64,000 nt of DNA from Streptomyces hoynatensis (GCF_003626535.1 NZ_RBAL01000014.1:108457-172456), one strand, 5' to 3'; counted from the first letter of the stretch, positions 25,056 through 34,702 are shown. Numbers and translations: made by a program. The notes: generated by a model not told the origin, from the sequence alone.

Positions 25056-25619
25056 ATGACAAGAAGCGAGCGACTCGCGGACCAGCTGGACTGGTACTGG
25101 CAGAAAAACCTGCGGCCGCGGCTGCACGGTCTTGCCGATGAGGAGTACTTCTGGGAGCCGGTGCCCGGCTGCTGGAGCATCCGCCCGCGCGGCACGTCCG
25201 CCGCACCGGTGTCGGCAGGCTCGGGGGAATGGGCGATGGACTTCGCGTCCCCGGAACCGGTGCCCCCGCCGGTGACGACAATCGCCTGGCGGCTGGCGCA
25301 CCTCATCGTCTCCTGCCTGGGCTACCGGGTCGGCTGGTACTTCGGCGGCCAGGACGTCGACTTCGAGACGTTCGCCTACGCGGGGACCGCCGACGAGGCG
25401 CTGAAACAGCTCGACGACATGTACGGGAGATGGAACGCCGGGGTCCGCGAACTCTCGGACGCCGACCTGGAGAACCCGCCCCGGGTGGGTCCCGAGCGGT
25501 TCCCCATGGAGAACAGAATCCTGCACGTCAACAGGGAGATGATCCACCACGGCGCCGAGATTTCCCTGCTGCGTGACCTCTACCGTCGGCAGGACGAGGC
25601 CGCGCCGCGCCCGACATGA
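25056..25619 (+). CDS. DinB superfamily protein
   Basis: 187 residues. The DinB four-helix bundle pattern is visible: LADQLDWYWQKNLRPRLHGL, then EEYFWEPVPGCWSIRPRG, TTIAWRLAHLIVSCLGYRVG and ILHVNREMIHHGAEISLLRD. The three conserved His positions (LAHL, HVNREMIHH) could bind a metal. DinB proteins of actinomycetes include thiol-dependent transferases that use mycothiol, but this one cannot be assigned. Transcribed alone. Confidence 0.88.
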   Translation: MTRSERLADQLDWYWQKNLRPRLHGLADEEYFWEPVPGCWSIRPRGTSAAPVSAGSGEWAMDFASPEPVPPPVTTIAWRLAHLIVSCLGYRVGWYFGGQDVDFETFAYAGTADEALKQLDDMYGRWNAGVRELSDADLENPPRVGPERFPMENRILHVNREMIHHGAEISLLRDLYRRQDEAAPRPT

Positions 25620-25780
25620 CTTCCCGGCAACCGGCGATCGCACTTCGCCCGGTCGCACGCACAGCGGATACGGCGGCGGGCCGTCGGCGTTCCCACTTGC
25701 CCACCCCGGGGCCCGGCGCGGAGGAACGCAAGGGGTCCGCGCCGGTCGCCGGGTTCCGTTGTGGGTGGCCTCGCCGGCCG

Positions 25781-26545
25781 CTACCAGGGCAGCGGGCCTT
25801 CTTCGCTGAAGAATCCGCCGGTGGGGCCGTCCTCGCCGAGGGTGGCCAGGCGGATCACCACGGCTGCGCCTTGTGCCGGGGTGAGGAGGCCGGTGTGGCC
25901 GTTGATGTCGGTGTCGACGTAGCCGGGGGCGGCGGCGTTGACCAGGATGTTTTCCTTCCGCAGCTCGTTCGCGTACTGCAGGGTCAGGGCGTTGAGAGCC
26001 GCCTTGGACGGCGAGTAGGCCGCCGACGTGAGCCCGGACAGGGGCCCGTCCACCTGGGCGGTCATGGTCAGGGACGCGGCGTGGCTGGAGACGTTGACGA
26101 TGCGCGCGGCCGGGGACCGTCGCAGCAGCGGGAGCACGGCGTTTGTCACCGTGATCACGCCCAGGACGTTGGTGGCGAAGACCTCGCGGACCAGGTCCAC
26201 GTCCACCGCGCTGGGGACGCGGTCGAGGGCATCCTGCGGCGCGGCCTGGCCGGAACCGGAGATGCCGGCGTTGTTGACCAGTATGTCCAGTCGGCCGAAG
26301 CGGTCGCCGATCCAGGCGGCGGCGGCCTGGGCCGTGGCAGGGTCGGTCACGTCCAGCGTGAGCGGGTACGCGTCGCCCCCCGCGGCCCGTATCGCCGCCG
26401 CGGCCGCCTCACCGCGCCCGGCGTCCCGGGCGCCGACGAGAACGGTGCCGCCCTGCGCGGCCAGCAACTCGGCGACCGCGCGGCCGATCCCCTTGTTCGC
26501 ACCAGTGATCAGGGCCACCTGCCGCGGTGAAGTGCGCTCGTCCAT
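25781..26545 (-). CDS. Short-chain dehydrogenase/reductase
   Basis: 254 residues from ATG 26545. Motifs: TGANKGIG near residue 14, GARDAGRGE, NNAG near 92, VNVSSHAAS for the catalytic Ser and YSPSKAAL for the active-site Tyr and Lys. The C-terminus with VDTDINGHTGLLTPAQGA and GPTGGFFSEEGPLPW follows the carbonyl-reductase-like SDR group. Single gene. A degraded relative is at 4730-4885. Confidence 0.93.
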   Translation of the reverse strand: MDERTSPRQVALITGANKGIGRAVAELLAAQGGTVLVGARDAGRGEAAAAAIRAAGGDAYPLTLDVTDPATAQAAAAWIGDRFGRLDILVNNAGISGSGQAAPQDALDRVPSAVDVDLVREVFATNVLGVITVTNAVLPLLRRSPAARIVNVSSHAASLTMTAQVDGPLSGLTSAAYSPSKAALNALTLQYANELRKENILVNAAAPGYVDTDINGHTGLLTPAQGAAVVIRLATLGEDGPTGGFFSEEGPLPW

Positions 26546-26845
26546 GGGGGAGTCCCTTCCTTCTCAGGCGTGTGACGGTGTCGCGGGCGCCGCGCGTGCG
26601 GCGCGGTCGTCCCGGTGCCATGGAGAGGCCGCACTCACCGGCCCTGTGACGGCGCAGCGGTGTGGCGCGCGTCACCCCCGCGCCGGGCGACGGCCGTTGA
26701 AGGGCGGTACGTTCCCCCCTCCACGCCTGCGCCGTCTCCTCGGGCACGAACCAGGACGGGCCCCCTGGATGTGAGCCAGGGCAGGCCCTCGGTCCCCCGG
26801 GGAGACGACCTTGCCCACGTTGCGCCCGGTGAATGACTGCTTTAC
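26546..26845. other. No supported gene
   Basis: Intergenic stretch between the SDR start and the repeat copy B. Short frames only, no recognised family. Confidence 0.5.
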
Positions 26846-27135
26846 GTCGACGGGAATGGCCTCAGCAACGGCGCCCGGCCGTTGCCCACGCCGAGAAGTC
26901 GTACGCGGCAGCAGCTGCATCTCTGACCCCCGCCCCGGCGAAAGAAGCCACCCCCGTACACACCGGCCCGCATCCCCACCCACCCCGGAACGGCGCCCCA
27001 CCACCCAACACCCCCGCAGACAGCCAACCCCCCGCCACCCCCGGCCCCCCCTCCCTCCGCAGCCAGCCTCCCTCTCGAGCATCCGCACGACGCCGAACCC
27101 GGCCGACCACCCGCCACGTAGGCCGCCTACAGACC
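26846..27135 (-). repeat. Dispersed ~285-bp structured element, copy B
   Basis: Enters from the left with GTCGACGGGAATGGCCTCAG and hairpin CAACGGCGCCCGGCCGTTG, then GAAGTCGTACGCGGCAGCAG, and ends CCACGTAGGCCGCCTACAGA. An extra piece of the right end (CCACGTAGACCGCGCACAG) recurs at about 27154-27173. Minus orientation by the convention that the element ends in GATGCCATTC. Confidence 0.9.
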
Positions 27136-27313
27136 CCGCCCCGGCCGGCAACCCGCCACGTAGACCGCGCACAGCCCCCGGTCGGCCGCACATCACGCGT
27201 ACGGCGAGGGGGAGGGGCGCGGTCATGCCGTCGGCAGGGGCAGCGGTCGGAGCTGACCTGCCCCAGGTGGGATTCCGGGCCCCGATCACACCACCCGGGG
27301 ACGTGGCACGGCG

Positions 27314-27733
27314 TCAGCGCTCGCGCAGCGGGTCCCGGTGCTCGCCCCACTGGAACGCGAGCCCCCCGGAGGTCGCGCTGACGCCCGCCCCTGTCGCGGG
27401 CAGGCCGAACTCCGCCCGCAGCCAGCCGTCCATCGCCAGGGCGGCCGCCTCCGAGCGGTAGTCGGCCAGGGGATAGGTGAGCTCGTGGACCTCGATCAGC
27501 AGCCCGGCAGGGAACCGTTCGGCCAGCGCGGGCCCCGACAGGTCGACTCCCGCCGCCAGCCAGGCCGCGTCCCGCCAGTACAGGCCATCCGGAACGGCCA
27601 GCGACACGCCCCGGTGGACCCGCACACCGCGCTCCACCGGGGCGGGCGGCACGTGCGCCTCGGCACGCAGGTCGGCGGCCAGGCCCCCTCTGCCGCCCGG
27701 TGCCCGAAAACGGTAGCGATACTCCCGTGCCAT
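27314..27733 (-). CDS. Probable immunity protein for the Rhs toxin
   Basis: 139 residues from ATG 27733. No signal or membrane segment. I do not recognise the family. It begins 14 bp after the stop of the large Rhs gene on the same strand, the usual place of the cognate immunity gene, and has a strand-rich, acidic-ended sequence (LLIEVHELTYPLADYRSEAA, then LAFQWGEHRD). Function inferred from position only. Confidence 0.6.
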   Translation of the reverse strand: MAREYRYRFRAPGGRGGLAADLRAEAHVPPAPVERGVRVHRGVSLAVPDGLYWRDAAWLAAGVDLSGPALAERFPAGLLIEVHELTYPLADYRSEAAALAMDGWLRAEFGLPATGAGVSATSGGLAFQWGEHRDPLRER

Positions 27734-27747
27734 GCGATTCTCCCGAC

Positions 27748-30700
27748 CTAGCTGAATTTCAGGCGGCAGAAGACCGCGCTGCTGAAGAAGTGCTCGTTGC
27801 CGAAGTTGTTCGTGAACCCACGGATGTAGTCCCGGTTGTGCGGTACGCCCTCACCGTAAAGCCTGCTGTGACGGTCGACGAATGCCTCGGCGTCCGCCTC
27901 CGGCATGGCCGTGATGTCCGCGCGGTTCATCGCCGCGAAGTCCGCCTCGGAGACCCGGAAGTGCAGCACCTCGACGTTGGCGCCTCTGCGGTTGCGCAGC
28001 AGGTCGGCGTACGCGTCGGCATCCTGCCGTGTGCCCCAGGAGTAGACGCCGTCGCCCCACTGCCCCCGCGTGGCCTCGCCCGGCCAGGGCGTGCCGTCCC
28101 CCCGAAGCCGCGTCGCGTCCTCGGGGCTCTGCACGGTGAAGAAGTCGAGATAGCCCTCAAGGCCGAGCGGGTCGGACCAGATGTGCGGATTGCGCACGTA
28201 GGCCACCGGATGGGGAGCCGCGGTCAGCCCCATGGGGTCGGGCGAGGCGTATCGAGCGGTCTCCGGGTCGTAATGGCGATGGTAGTTGTAGTTCCAGCCG
28301 GTTTCCTCGTCCGCGTACTGGCCCGGGAACCTCAGCGGGGTGCGGGCAGGCCCCGTGCTCGGGGCGAGCGGGTTGCCCCACAGGCTCGTGCGGTGGTGCC
28401 AGCCGATCTGCCCCGACTCGTCGACGAGTTCGGTGGGCGCGCCCACGGTGTCGGTGACGATGGCGTAGAACCGCTCGTCGATCTCGCCTTGCGGGGCGTC
28501 GACTGCCGAGTGCCGCTCCCGCTGGGCCACGGGGTGGTTGCCCACGTAATCCCAGGTGACGGTGTGCCGTCCGGCCTGCTCCCCACGGAGGGAACGGCGC
28601 TCCTCGACGACGGACGCACCATCCCAGGAGAAGTCCACCCGTTCGGTGACCGCGCCGTCTTCGCCCAGCCTGAGCTTGGCGATCCGCCTTCCCAACGGGT
28701 CGTACAGATAGCGCCATCGGCTGCCGTCCGGGGTGCGCACCTCCGTGAGACGCCCTTCCGCATCCCAGGAGTAACGCCAGGTGTCCGGCTTCCGCGACAG
28801 CCGCTTCTTCTGGCACAGGACCACTCGCCCGGATGCGTCGTGCTCGTACCGGGTGCCACCCGCACGGCTGATCACGGTGCCGGAGTATGTCCGGTCACCC
28901 ACGGCCGCCGGTGTCCCCGCCGCCGCGGGCCACTGGGCGAAGGCCAGGTTGCCCGCCGCGTCGTAGGCGTACGACTCGTTGCCCGCAGGGCTGTTCACCT
29001 CGGTCACGCGTCCGTCGGCGTCCAGGCCGAAGCGGGCAACGTCCACCGGGCCCAAGAGCCCGCCCTCTTGCGTCTGAACCGCCGCGAGGTAGTGGTCGGC
29101 GCGGTAGGCATAGTCGCGTTCGCGGACCGGTGCGCCCGCCCTGACGATGCTCTGCTTGACCAGACGCCCACCGCGGTCCCACGCCCGCGTCAGGAACGGC
29201 ACGCTGCCGAAACGCCGGGCCGTTTCCCGGCCGGCCGTGTCGTACCCGAAGGTGAGCAGATGGCCGTCCGCGGCGAGCGCAAGCGGTCGGCCCGTCGCGT
29301 CGTAGGCCCATTCCGTGGTGATGCCCCCGGGCGTGGTCCGGTGGAGCGGATGTCCGACCTCGTCGTAAGCGTGGGTGACCGTCGCGCCGTTGCAGGTCTC
29401 GGCCAGGACACGCCCGATGCGGTCACGGGAGAGGATCAGCTCGGCGTCGGGTCCCACCGCCCGTGTCACCCGCCCGGCGGGATCGCGCTCGTACCGCGTG
29501 ACCTTCCCCGCCGCGTCCTTCTCCACGATGAGGCCCATGCCATCGCGCGTGAAGGAGACGACCTCCCCCGCGGCGTTGACGCGTGCGCTCAGCTGCCCGG
29601 CCGCGTCACGCCTGTAGTGCGTACGGCGGTCGTCGAAGTCGACCTCCGCCACGAGGCGCCCGGCGGCGTCGTAGGCGTACTCCCACGTCAGGCCCGCATC
29701 GCCCGACACCCGGATCACCCGAAGTTCCGTGTCGTGCCGGAAGGTGTGGCGCGTGCCGTCGGGGCGCACCTGGAGCACGGGCAGGTCGAAGGCGCCGTAG
29801 GCGAACTCCGTGCGGCCGCCGTTCTCGTTGATGTGGGTGAGGCAGTTCCCCTCGCTGTCCCGAACCCAGGTCTGTGTGCCGCCCAGCGCGTCCGTGTGGC
29901 GCAGCAGCCTTCCCTCGACGGACCACTCAAGCCGCCGGATGCCCCCGTGTGGCTCGACGACCTCGGCGACCCGGCCGAACGCATCGAGCCGGTACCGCGT
30001 CTCCCGGCCGGTCGGACCGATGGCGGCGACGAGTTGACCCGCGCCGTCGCGCTCCAGGGCGGTGACGTGGCCCATGGGGTCCGTGACCGCGGTGATCGCA
30101 CCTGCCGGATTGCGCGCGTACCGTGTCACGGCCCCCTCGGGATCGGTGACGGAGACGCGGTTGCCCGCCTCGTCGTACTCCTGCCGCCAGATGCCGCCGT
30201 CGGCCTCGGTGATCCGCTCCGGCAGGCCGAGGGAGTTGTGCTCGAACTCCACCCGATGGCCGTCAGGCCGGGTGACGACGGCGACGTGGCCGTTCTCGTC
30301 GTACGCGTAGGTGGTGGTGCGGCCGAGCGGGTCGGTCACGGTGAGGGGGCGGTCGTAACGGTCCCAGGTGCGGTGGGTGTGGTGGCCGAGCGGGTCGGTC
30401 TCGGTGATCAGCTGGTAGCTGTCGTTGAACTGGTAGACGGTGGTGTGCCCGAGGGAGTCGGTGAACAGGGTGCGGTGGGTTTCGGCGTCGTAGACGATGC
30501 TGCCGGCCAGGAAGCCACCGGTGCCGTCGGTCGCGACGCACCGGCCCTGCTCGTCGTAGGTGTAGCGGTACCAGGTGCCATTGCGGTCCTCCCAGCCGGT
30601 GACGCGCCGCTGCTGGTCGTAGCCCAGCTTCAGCGGCAGCCCGGAGGAGTTGTAGATCTCCGCGAGATTCCCGGCCTCGTCGTAGCCGTAGCGAACCAGG

Positions 30701-32304
30701 ACCGGCCGGTCGGGGGCGCTCAGCAGCCGGAACGCGGTGACGCGGCCGTCGGCGCAGGTGACGCCGAGGTGGTAGCCGCCGTGGTGGATCATCTCGCTGG
30801 GCGCCCCGTGCGCGTCGTAACGAAGCTCGATCCTGTTGCCGTTGCGGTCGCTGAGCGCGACAAGGGGAACTTCCCCACCCGCGCGGCCGGCGACCGGCGC
30901 GAAGTGCAGGGTCTGCCCGGTGTCGCGCTGGTGCACGGTCAGGGGGGCGCCCGGCACGCCGTCCCAGGACAGACCCCAGCGCGGGCCCTCCACCGGCAGG
31001 ACCTCCTCACCCGGGATGGGGCGCGGATAGTCGAGCACCATGCTGTCCTCGGTGACGAAGCGCAGCCCGGCCTCGTCGAGCAGCAGGCGCTGGTCGAGGG
31101 TGGAGGCCCACGAGGGGCCGAACCAGGAGCCGTGGCGGAAGCTGCTGCGGTGGTGCCGGCGAACGATCAGAGGCAGGACCCCGGGCAGCGTCACGTCGAC
31201 GGCGTCCATGATCATTTCGCCGGTGGCCATGTCGATGGGGTCGGTGCGGCAGACGAGGTTGTCGCCGCCGCGCCCCATCCGGCGGAGTCCCTGGCCGAGT
31301 CCGCGGATGCCCTGGCGCAGCCCGCGCAGGCCGGTGCGGGCGGCGGACAGGCCGCCGCGTAGTCCGCGGGCGAGGCCGCCGAGGGTGGTGATGCCTTTCA
31401 TGCCGGGGATGCAGTCCAGGGCCGCAAAGGCGACGTCCCACAGGGATGCTTGGCCGTTGGCGTATTTGATCAATGTGTCGGCGAGGACGACGAGGGCGGC
31501 GGCGAGGACGACCCAGGCGAGGGGGCCGCCGATGATCATGACGACGATGCCGAGGACGGCGACGATGGTTTTGCAGACGGCGACGATGGTGTCCCAGTTT
31601 TCGGTGACCCAGTGGATGGCGTCTTCCCACCAGTGGCGGTTGTGGATGCCGGCGTCGGAGGCCTCGTCGATGCCCTGGGCGCAGGTGCGGGCGGCGTCCT
31701 CGCGCATGTCGCGGGCCTGGCGGGCGAGTTCACGGGCCGCGTCCAGCCGCTGCTGGGCGTCCTCCACGCGGGTCTGGGCTGCGGAGGCGGCCTCCTGTGC
31801 GGCCTGGGCGTTGCGGGTGGCGGCACGCACCTGAGCCTCGTCGGGCGGCGCGGCGCTGCTGCCCTGCCCCTCCTGCTGGAGGCGGTCGGATTCCTCGCCC
31901 GCGCGCGAGACCCAGTCCTGTGCGTCGGCCAGCTGCCCCTGGGCTGTGGTCAGGTCGGCTTGGGCTTCGAGGGCGCGTTGGAGGGCGCGGTCGGCCATGC
32001 CTTGTGCGGTGTCGAGTTGGGGGGCGTAGGCGGAGAGGGCCTGGGCGCACAGTTGGTAGCTGGTGTGGAGTTTGGTGAGGTTGCCGGGGACTTCGTCGAA
32101 TTCGGAGCGGAAGGCTTCGGCGGATAATCCGGCCCAGTCCTGCATGGCGCGATCGGAGGCCATGGCGCGGATCTTTCCCAATGCTTCGCCGACGTCGTCG
32201 GCGAAGTCCTGGAGGGAATCGGCCAGCGTCCGGATCTCCTCGGGATCTCCAGGCGTCGGATCGGAGTCCATGTCCACCGGACTCCAGTCGGACGGACGCG
32301 CCAT
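27748..32304 (-). CDS. Rhs-repeat polymorphic toxin with ADP-ribosyltransferase-like tip
   Basis: 1518 residues. ATG 32304 has GGGGGGAGAGAGATC before it; a longer frame upstream is ignored. Layout: residues 1-110 WXG-like helical domain (WAGLSAEAFRSEFDEVPGNL), likely a type VII-type export signal; 95-215 coiled coil; hydrophobic segments at about 239-280; DUF6531 at ~350 (CRTDPIDMATGEMIMDAVDV); YD/Rhs repeats at ~480-1350 (YDEAGN, YDAAGR motifs); Rhs core PHPVAYVRNPHIWSDPLGLE at ~1365; then a 136-residue tip. The tip has GQWGDGVYSWGTRQDADAYA, then VEVLHFRVSEADF and HFFSSAVF. This GVY...A.aYA...lrf.vs pattern resembles small ADP-ribosyltransferase-like toxins, tentatively. Acts on a rival cell after contact; neighbour 27314-27733 would protect the producer. 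Confidence 0.88.
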   Translation of the reverse strand: MARPSDWSPVDMDSDPTPGDPEEIRTLADSLQDFADDVGEALGKIRAMASDRAMQDWAGLSAEAFRSEFDEVPGNLTKLHTSYQLCAQALSAYAPQLDTAQGMADRALQRALEAQADLTTAQGQLADAQDWVSRAGEESDRLQQEGQGSSAAPPDEAQVRAATRNAQAAQEAASAAQTRVEDAQQRLDAARELARQARDMREDAARTCAQGIDEASDAGIHNRHWWEDAIHWVTENWDTIVAVCKTIVAVLGIVVMIIGGPLAWVVLAAALVVLADTLIKYANGQASLWDVAFAALDCIPGMKGITTLGGLARGLRGGLSAARTGLRGLRQGIRGLGQGLRRMGRGGDNLVCRTDPIDMATGEMIMDAVDVTLPGVLPLIVRRHHRSSFRHGSWFGPSWASTLDQRLLLDEAGLRFVTEDSMVLDYPRPIPGEEVLPVEGPRWGLSWDGVPGAPLTVHQRDTGQTLHFAPVAGRAGGEVPLVALSDRNGNRIELRYDAHGAPSEMIHHGGYHLGVTCADGRVTAFRLLSAPDRPVLVRYGYDEAGNLAEIYNSSGLPLKLGYDQQRRVTGWEDRNGTWYRYTYDEQGRCVATDGTGGFLAGSIVYDAETHRTLFTDSLGHTTVYQFNDSYQLITETDPLGHHTHRTWDRYDRPLTVTDPLGRTTTYAYDENGHVAVVTRPDGHRVEFEHNSLGLPERITEADGGIWRQEYDEAGNRVSVTDPEGAVTRYARNPAGAITAVTDPMGHVTALERDGAGQLVAAIGPTGRETRYRLDAFGRVAEVVEPHGGIRRLEWSVEGRLLRHTDALGGTQTWVRDSEGNCLTHINENGGRTEFAYGAFDLPVLQVRPDGTRHTFRHDTELRVIRVSGDAGLTWEYAYDAAGRLVAEVDFDDRRTHYRRDAAGQLSARVNAAGEVVSFTRDGMGLIVEKDAAGKVTRYERDPAGRVTRAVGPDAELILSRDRIGRVLAETCNGATVTHAYDEVGHPLHRTTPGGITTEWAYDATGRPLALAADGHLLTFGYDTAGRETARRFGSVPFLTRAWDRGGRLVKQSIVRAGAPVRERDYAYRADHYLAAVQTQEGGLLGPVDVARFGLDADGRVTEVNSPAGNESYAYDAAGNLAFAQWPAAAGTPAAVGDRTYSGTVISRAGGTRYEHDASGRVVLCQKKRLSRKPDTWRYSWDAEGRLTEVRTPDGSRWRYLYDPLGRRIAKLRLGEDGAVTERVDFSWDGASVVEERRSLRGEQAGRHTVTWDYVGNHPVAQRERHSAVDAPQGEIDERFYAIVTDTVGAPTELVDESGQIGWHHRTSLWGNPLAPSTGPARTPLRFPGQYADEETGWNYNYHRHYDPETARYASPDPMGLTAAPHPVAYVRNPHIWSDPLGLEGYLDFFTVQSPEDATRLRGDGTPWPGEATRGQWGDGVYSWGTRQDADAYADLLRNRRGANVEVLHFRVSEADFAAMNRADITAMPEADAEAFVDRHSRLYGEGVPHNRDYIRGFTNNFGNEHFFSSAVFCRLKFS

Positions 32305-32430
32305 GATCTCTCTCCCCCCGACGATCAAGCGACGTGTGCGATACAGGGCACGGTAGACATGAAGGGCCAAGCGGGCCAACGGTTTTGGTCGTCACTCAAG
32401 GGACACGGCAAAGCCCGGCGGCGGTTCCCG

Positions 32431-32646
32431 TCATTCGGCCCGGCTGAGTTCGTCGAGGGGCGCCTGCCACTCGTAGCCGCCGCCGACAGGCCGCAGGAAC
32501 GCCGTCTGCCGGACGATCCTGCCCGTGTCCTTGCTCCGCTCGATCAGGCCGCCCATCAGCCTTCCCCGCCGACCGGACTTGTCCTTGACCAGGGTCCCCG
32601 CGGGGAACGGCAGCACGGTGGCCCATTCGGCCTTCGGCAGGTTCAC
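32431..32646 (-). CDS. Small conserved hypothetical protein
   Basis: 71 residues: MNLPKAEWATVLPFPAGTLV, then KDKSGRRGRLMGGLIERSKD and VGGGYEWQAPLDELSRAE. This small beta-rich protein type is frequent beside XRE/DUF397 genes in Streptomyces. Its start overlaps the stop of the 50-residue gene upstream by four bases (ATGA). Function unknown. Confidence 0.6.
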   Translation of the reverse strand: MNLPKAEWATVLPFPAGTLVKDKSGRRGRLMGGLIERSKDTGRIVRQTAFLRPVGGGYEWQAPLDELSRAE

Positions 32647-32795
32647 CGGCTGACCGGACGGCCGTAGATCAGCGCGCCGCAGGCCGCACAGCGCAAACCC
32701 TCGGGCGACTGCTTCATGTCCTTCAGCTCGCCTGGATGGGGACAGGCGGTGCCAGGCGCAGGGGACTCGGTGGCTGTGGAGGGCTGAGGCAGCAC
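32643..32795 (-). CDS. Very small protein with a CxxC pair
   Basis: About 50 residues from GTG 32795. The C-terminal half has GLRCAACGALIYGRP, a CxxCG knuckle; only one such pair is present, so a zinc ribbon would need a partner. Overlaps the 71-residue gene by ATGA. It may be co-transcribed with it. The start is uncertain because the ribosome site is weak. Confidence 0.45.
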   Translation of the reverse strand: MLPQPSTATESPAPGTACPHPGELKDMKQSPEGLRCAACGALIYGRPVSR

Positions 32796-32916
32796 GATCG
32801 GACTTCTTTCTGTAGTCGGACGACTACCAGGTTTGCTCCGTGGGTACGGCGCTGACCAGCAGGTTGACGTGGCCTCTGCGACGGGCCACACACGCGCGTT
32901 CGGATGAGGGAAGTCG

Positions 32917-33747
32917 ATGGCCCCACGCAAGCCGGCGCCGGACCAGATCGCACCGGCCCGACGCAAGTACATGGACGAACTGCTCCAACTCCGCGAGGAA
33001 TCCGGCATGTCCCTGGGCGACCTGTCGGAGGCGACGCGGTACGACCGCTCCTACCTCGGCAAACTGGAACGCGGCGAACGCCTCGGCGACCTGGCCACGG
33101 CCAGACGCCTCGACGAGGTCTACGGAACCCGCCGCAGCCTCCAAAACCTCTGGTCACTCGCCAAGGACGACGCCTACCTGGGGCGCTACCAGCGGTACAT
33201 GGCGTTGGAGGGCAGGGCGAGGGTCATGCAGATGTACGTCCCACAGACCATCCCGGGACTACTCCAAACCGAGGAGTACGCCAGAGAGTTGCTGTGGTCC
33301 AGGCCGCACCGTCCTGATGAGGAGGATGCTCTTGAGGAACAACTCGCCCTGCGCGTGGACCGGCAGCGCATCCTGCGCCGCGAGGAATCCGCTCCTCATC
33401 TGCGTGTCGTGATGGACGAGGCTGTCTTCCGGCGCCCGCTGAAGAACCGGGAAGCCTGGAATCGGCAGTTGCAGCGTCTCCTGGACGACGACCAGTTGCC
33501 GAACGTGACCCTCCAGGTCCTGCCGTTCATGGACGGGCTGCACGCCCTCCTCGGGGGTGCCCTGACCATCTTGTGGCTCCCCGACGGCACCTGCGCGGCC
33601 TACTCGGAGGGCAGCAAATCCGGCGAAATGATCGAGGAGCCTGAGGCGGTGGAACAGCTCAGGCTCTCCTACGATGAACTCGGTGCGCTCGCGCTCACCC
33701 GCAAGGACTCCTTGGAGTTCATCCACAACCTGTTGAAGGGCGGCTAG
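32917..33747 (+). CDS. XRE-family regulator with DUF5753 domain
   Basis: 276 residues. Helix-turn-helix: LLQLREESGMSLGDLSEATR, then YDRSYLGKLERGERLGDLAT (about residues 20-60). The C-terminal DUF5753 domain has QMYVPQTIPGLLQTEEYARE, LRVVMDEAVFRRPL, LPNVTLQVLPFMDGLHALLG and EFIHNLLKGG. These are WhiJ/AbaA-like regulators that work with small DUF397 proteins. The DUF397 gene starts 5 bp after the stop. In Streptomyces such pairs influence development or act like toxin-antitoxin modules. Confidence 0.92.
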   Translation: MAPRKPAPDQIAPARRKYMDELLQLREESGMSLGDLSEATRYDRSYLGKLERGERLGDLATARRLDEVYGTRRSLQNLWSLAKDDAYLGRYQRYMALEGRARVMQMYVPQTIPGLLQTEEYARELLWSRPHRPDEEDALEEQLALRVDRQRILRREESAPHLRVVMDEAVFRRPLKNREAWNRQLQRLLDDDQLPNVTLQVLPFMDGLHALLGGALTILWLPDGTCAAYSEGSKSGEMIEEPEAVEQLRLSYDELGALALTRKDSLEFIHNLLKGG

Positions 33748-33752
33748 AGAGC

Positions 33753-33950
33753 ATGCGATTTCCGAGCCCGGACCTGAGCGGTGCCGCCTGGCGTAAGTCC
33801 AGCTACAGCGATGGAGGACAGAACAACTGCGTTGAGGTTGCCGACGGCTTCCCGGGTGTCGTTCCGGTGCGGGACAGTAAGGCTCCCGGCTCGGCGTTGA
33901 TCGTTCCCGCGGATGCCTGGGCGGCGTTCGTGGCGTACGTGAAGGGCTGA
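33753..33950 (+). CDS. DUF397 protein
   Basis: 65 residues with the family motif SGAAWRKSSYSDGGQNNCVE, then PVRDSKAPGSALIVPADAWA and AFVAYVKG at the end. It directly follows the XRE-DUF5753 gene and is its usual partner. Confidence 0.95.
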   Translation: MRFPSPDLSGAAWRKSSYSDGGQNNCVEVADGFPGVVPVRDSKAPGSALIVPADAWAAFVAYVKG

Positions 33951-34079
33951 CCGCCCAGCGGGCCTGCGGCCATGACCGGGTGCCCGGCGGGCTTCCGGCC
34001 GGCCCTGGCCGCTGCGTTGCGGAGGGAGTTCACCACCGGAACGCCCAGGACAACCGCACCCCCACCCACCCCCTCGTCA

Positions 34080-34363
34080 CCGGGAATGGCATCAACAACG
34101 GCGCCCGGCCGTTGCCCACACAGAGAAGTCGTACGCGGCAGCAGCTGCCTCTCTGACCCCCACCACGACGAAAGAAGCCACCCCCGTACACACCGGCCCG
34201 CACCCCCACCCACCCCGGAACGGCGCTCTACCCCCCACACCCGCGCACACAGACAACCCCCCGCCACCCACGGCACCCCCCCCCTTCCGCAGCCAGCCTC
34301 CCCCTCGTGCATCCGCACCCACCCGCACCCGGCCAACCCCCCGCCACGTAGACCGCCCACAGT
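34080..34363 (-). repeat. Dispersed ~285-bp structured element, copy C
   Basis: Left part GGAATGGCATCAACAACGG with hairpin AACGGCGCCCGGCCGTT and AGAAGTCGTACGCGGCAGCA; right end CCACGTAGACCGCCCACAG. It lies tail to tail with copy D (34419-34702), 55 bp apart, so the two can form a large cruciform or a long RNA hairpin. Confidence 0.92.
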
Positions 34364-34418
34364 TTCCGCTCCCGCCGCCCACAGGCCCGCACCGAAATCC
34401 TCACCCCCCACCCCGGAC

Positions 34419-34702
34419 TCTGTGGCCGGTCTACGTGGCGGGTCGTCGACCGGGTGCGGCGCCGTACGCATGCACGAGAAGCGGGCCGGCTGCGGAAGGG
34501 GGAGCCGGGGGTGGCACAAAGTCGTTGACCTGCGGCGGCGTTGGGGCTGGGCGCCGTCCCGGCGTGGTCGGGGGTGCGGGCCGGTGTGTACGGGGGTGGC
34601 CCCTCTCGTCGGGGCGGGGGTCAGAGATGCAGCTGCTGCCGCGTACGACTTCTCGCCGCGGGCATCGGCCGGGCGCCGTTGTCGATGCCATTCCCGGTGA
34701 CG
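34419..34702 (+). repeat. Dispersed ~285-bp structured element, copy D
   Basis: Starts TCTGTGGCCGGTCTACGTGG and ends GATGCCATTCCCGGTGACG. Middle part includes CAGAGATGCAGCTGCTGCCG. Inverted partner of copy C. Confidence 0.92.

Noticed and set aside
27700..31362. 1220-residue open frame on the plus strand
   Set aside because: It is the exact antisense of the Rhs gene; its composition (Val/Gly/Arg/Asp-rich) is the usual mirror of a GC-rich coding strand and shows no family motifs.
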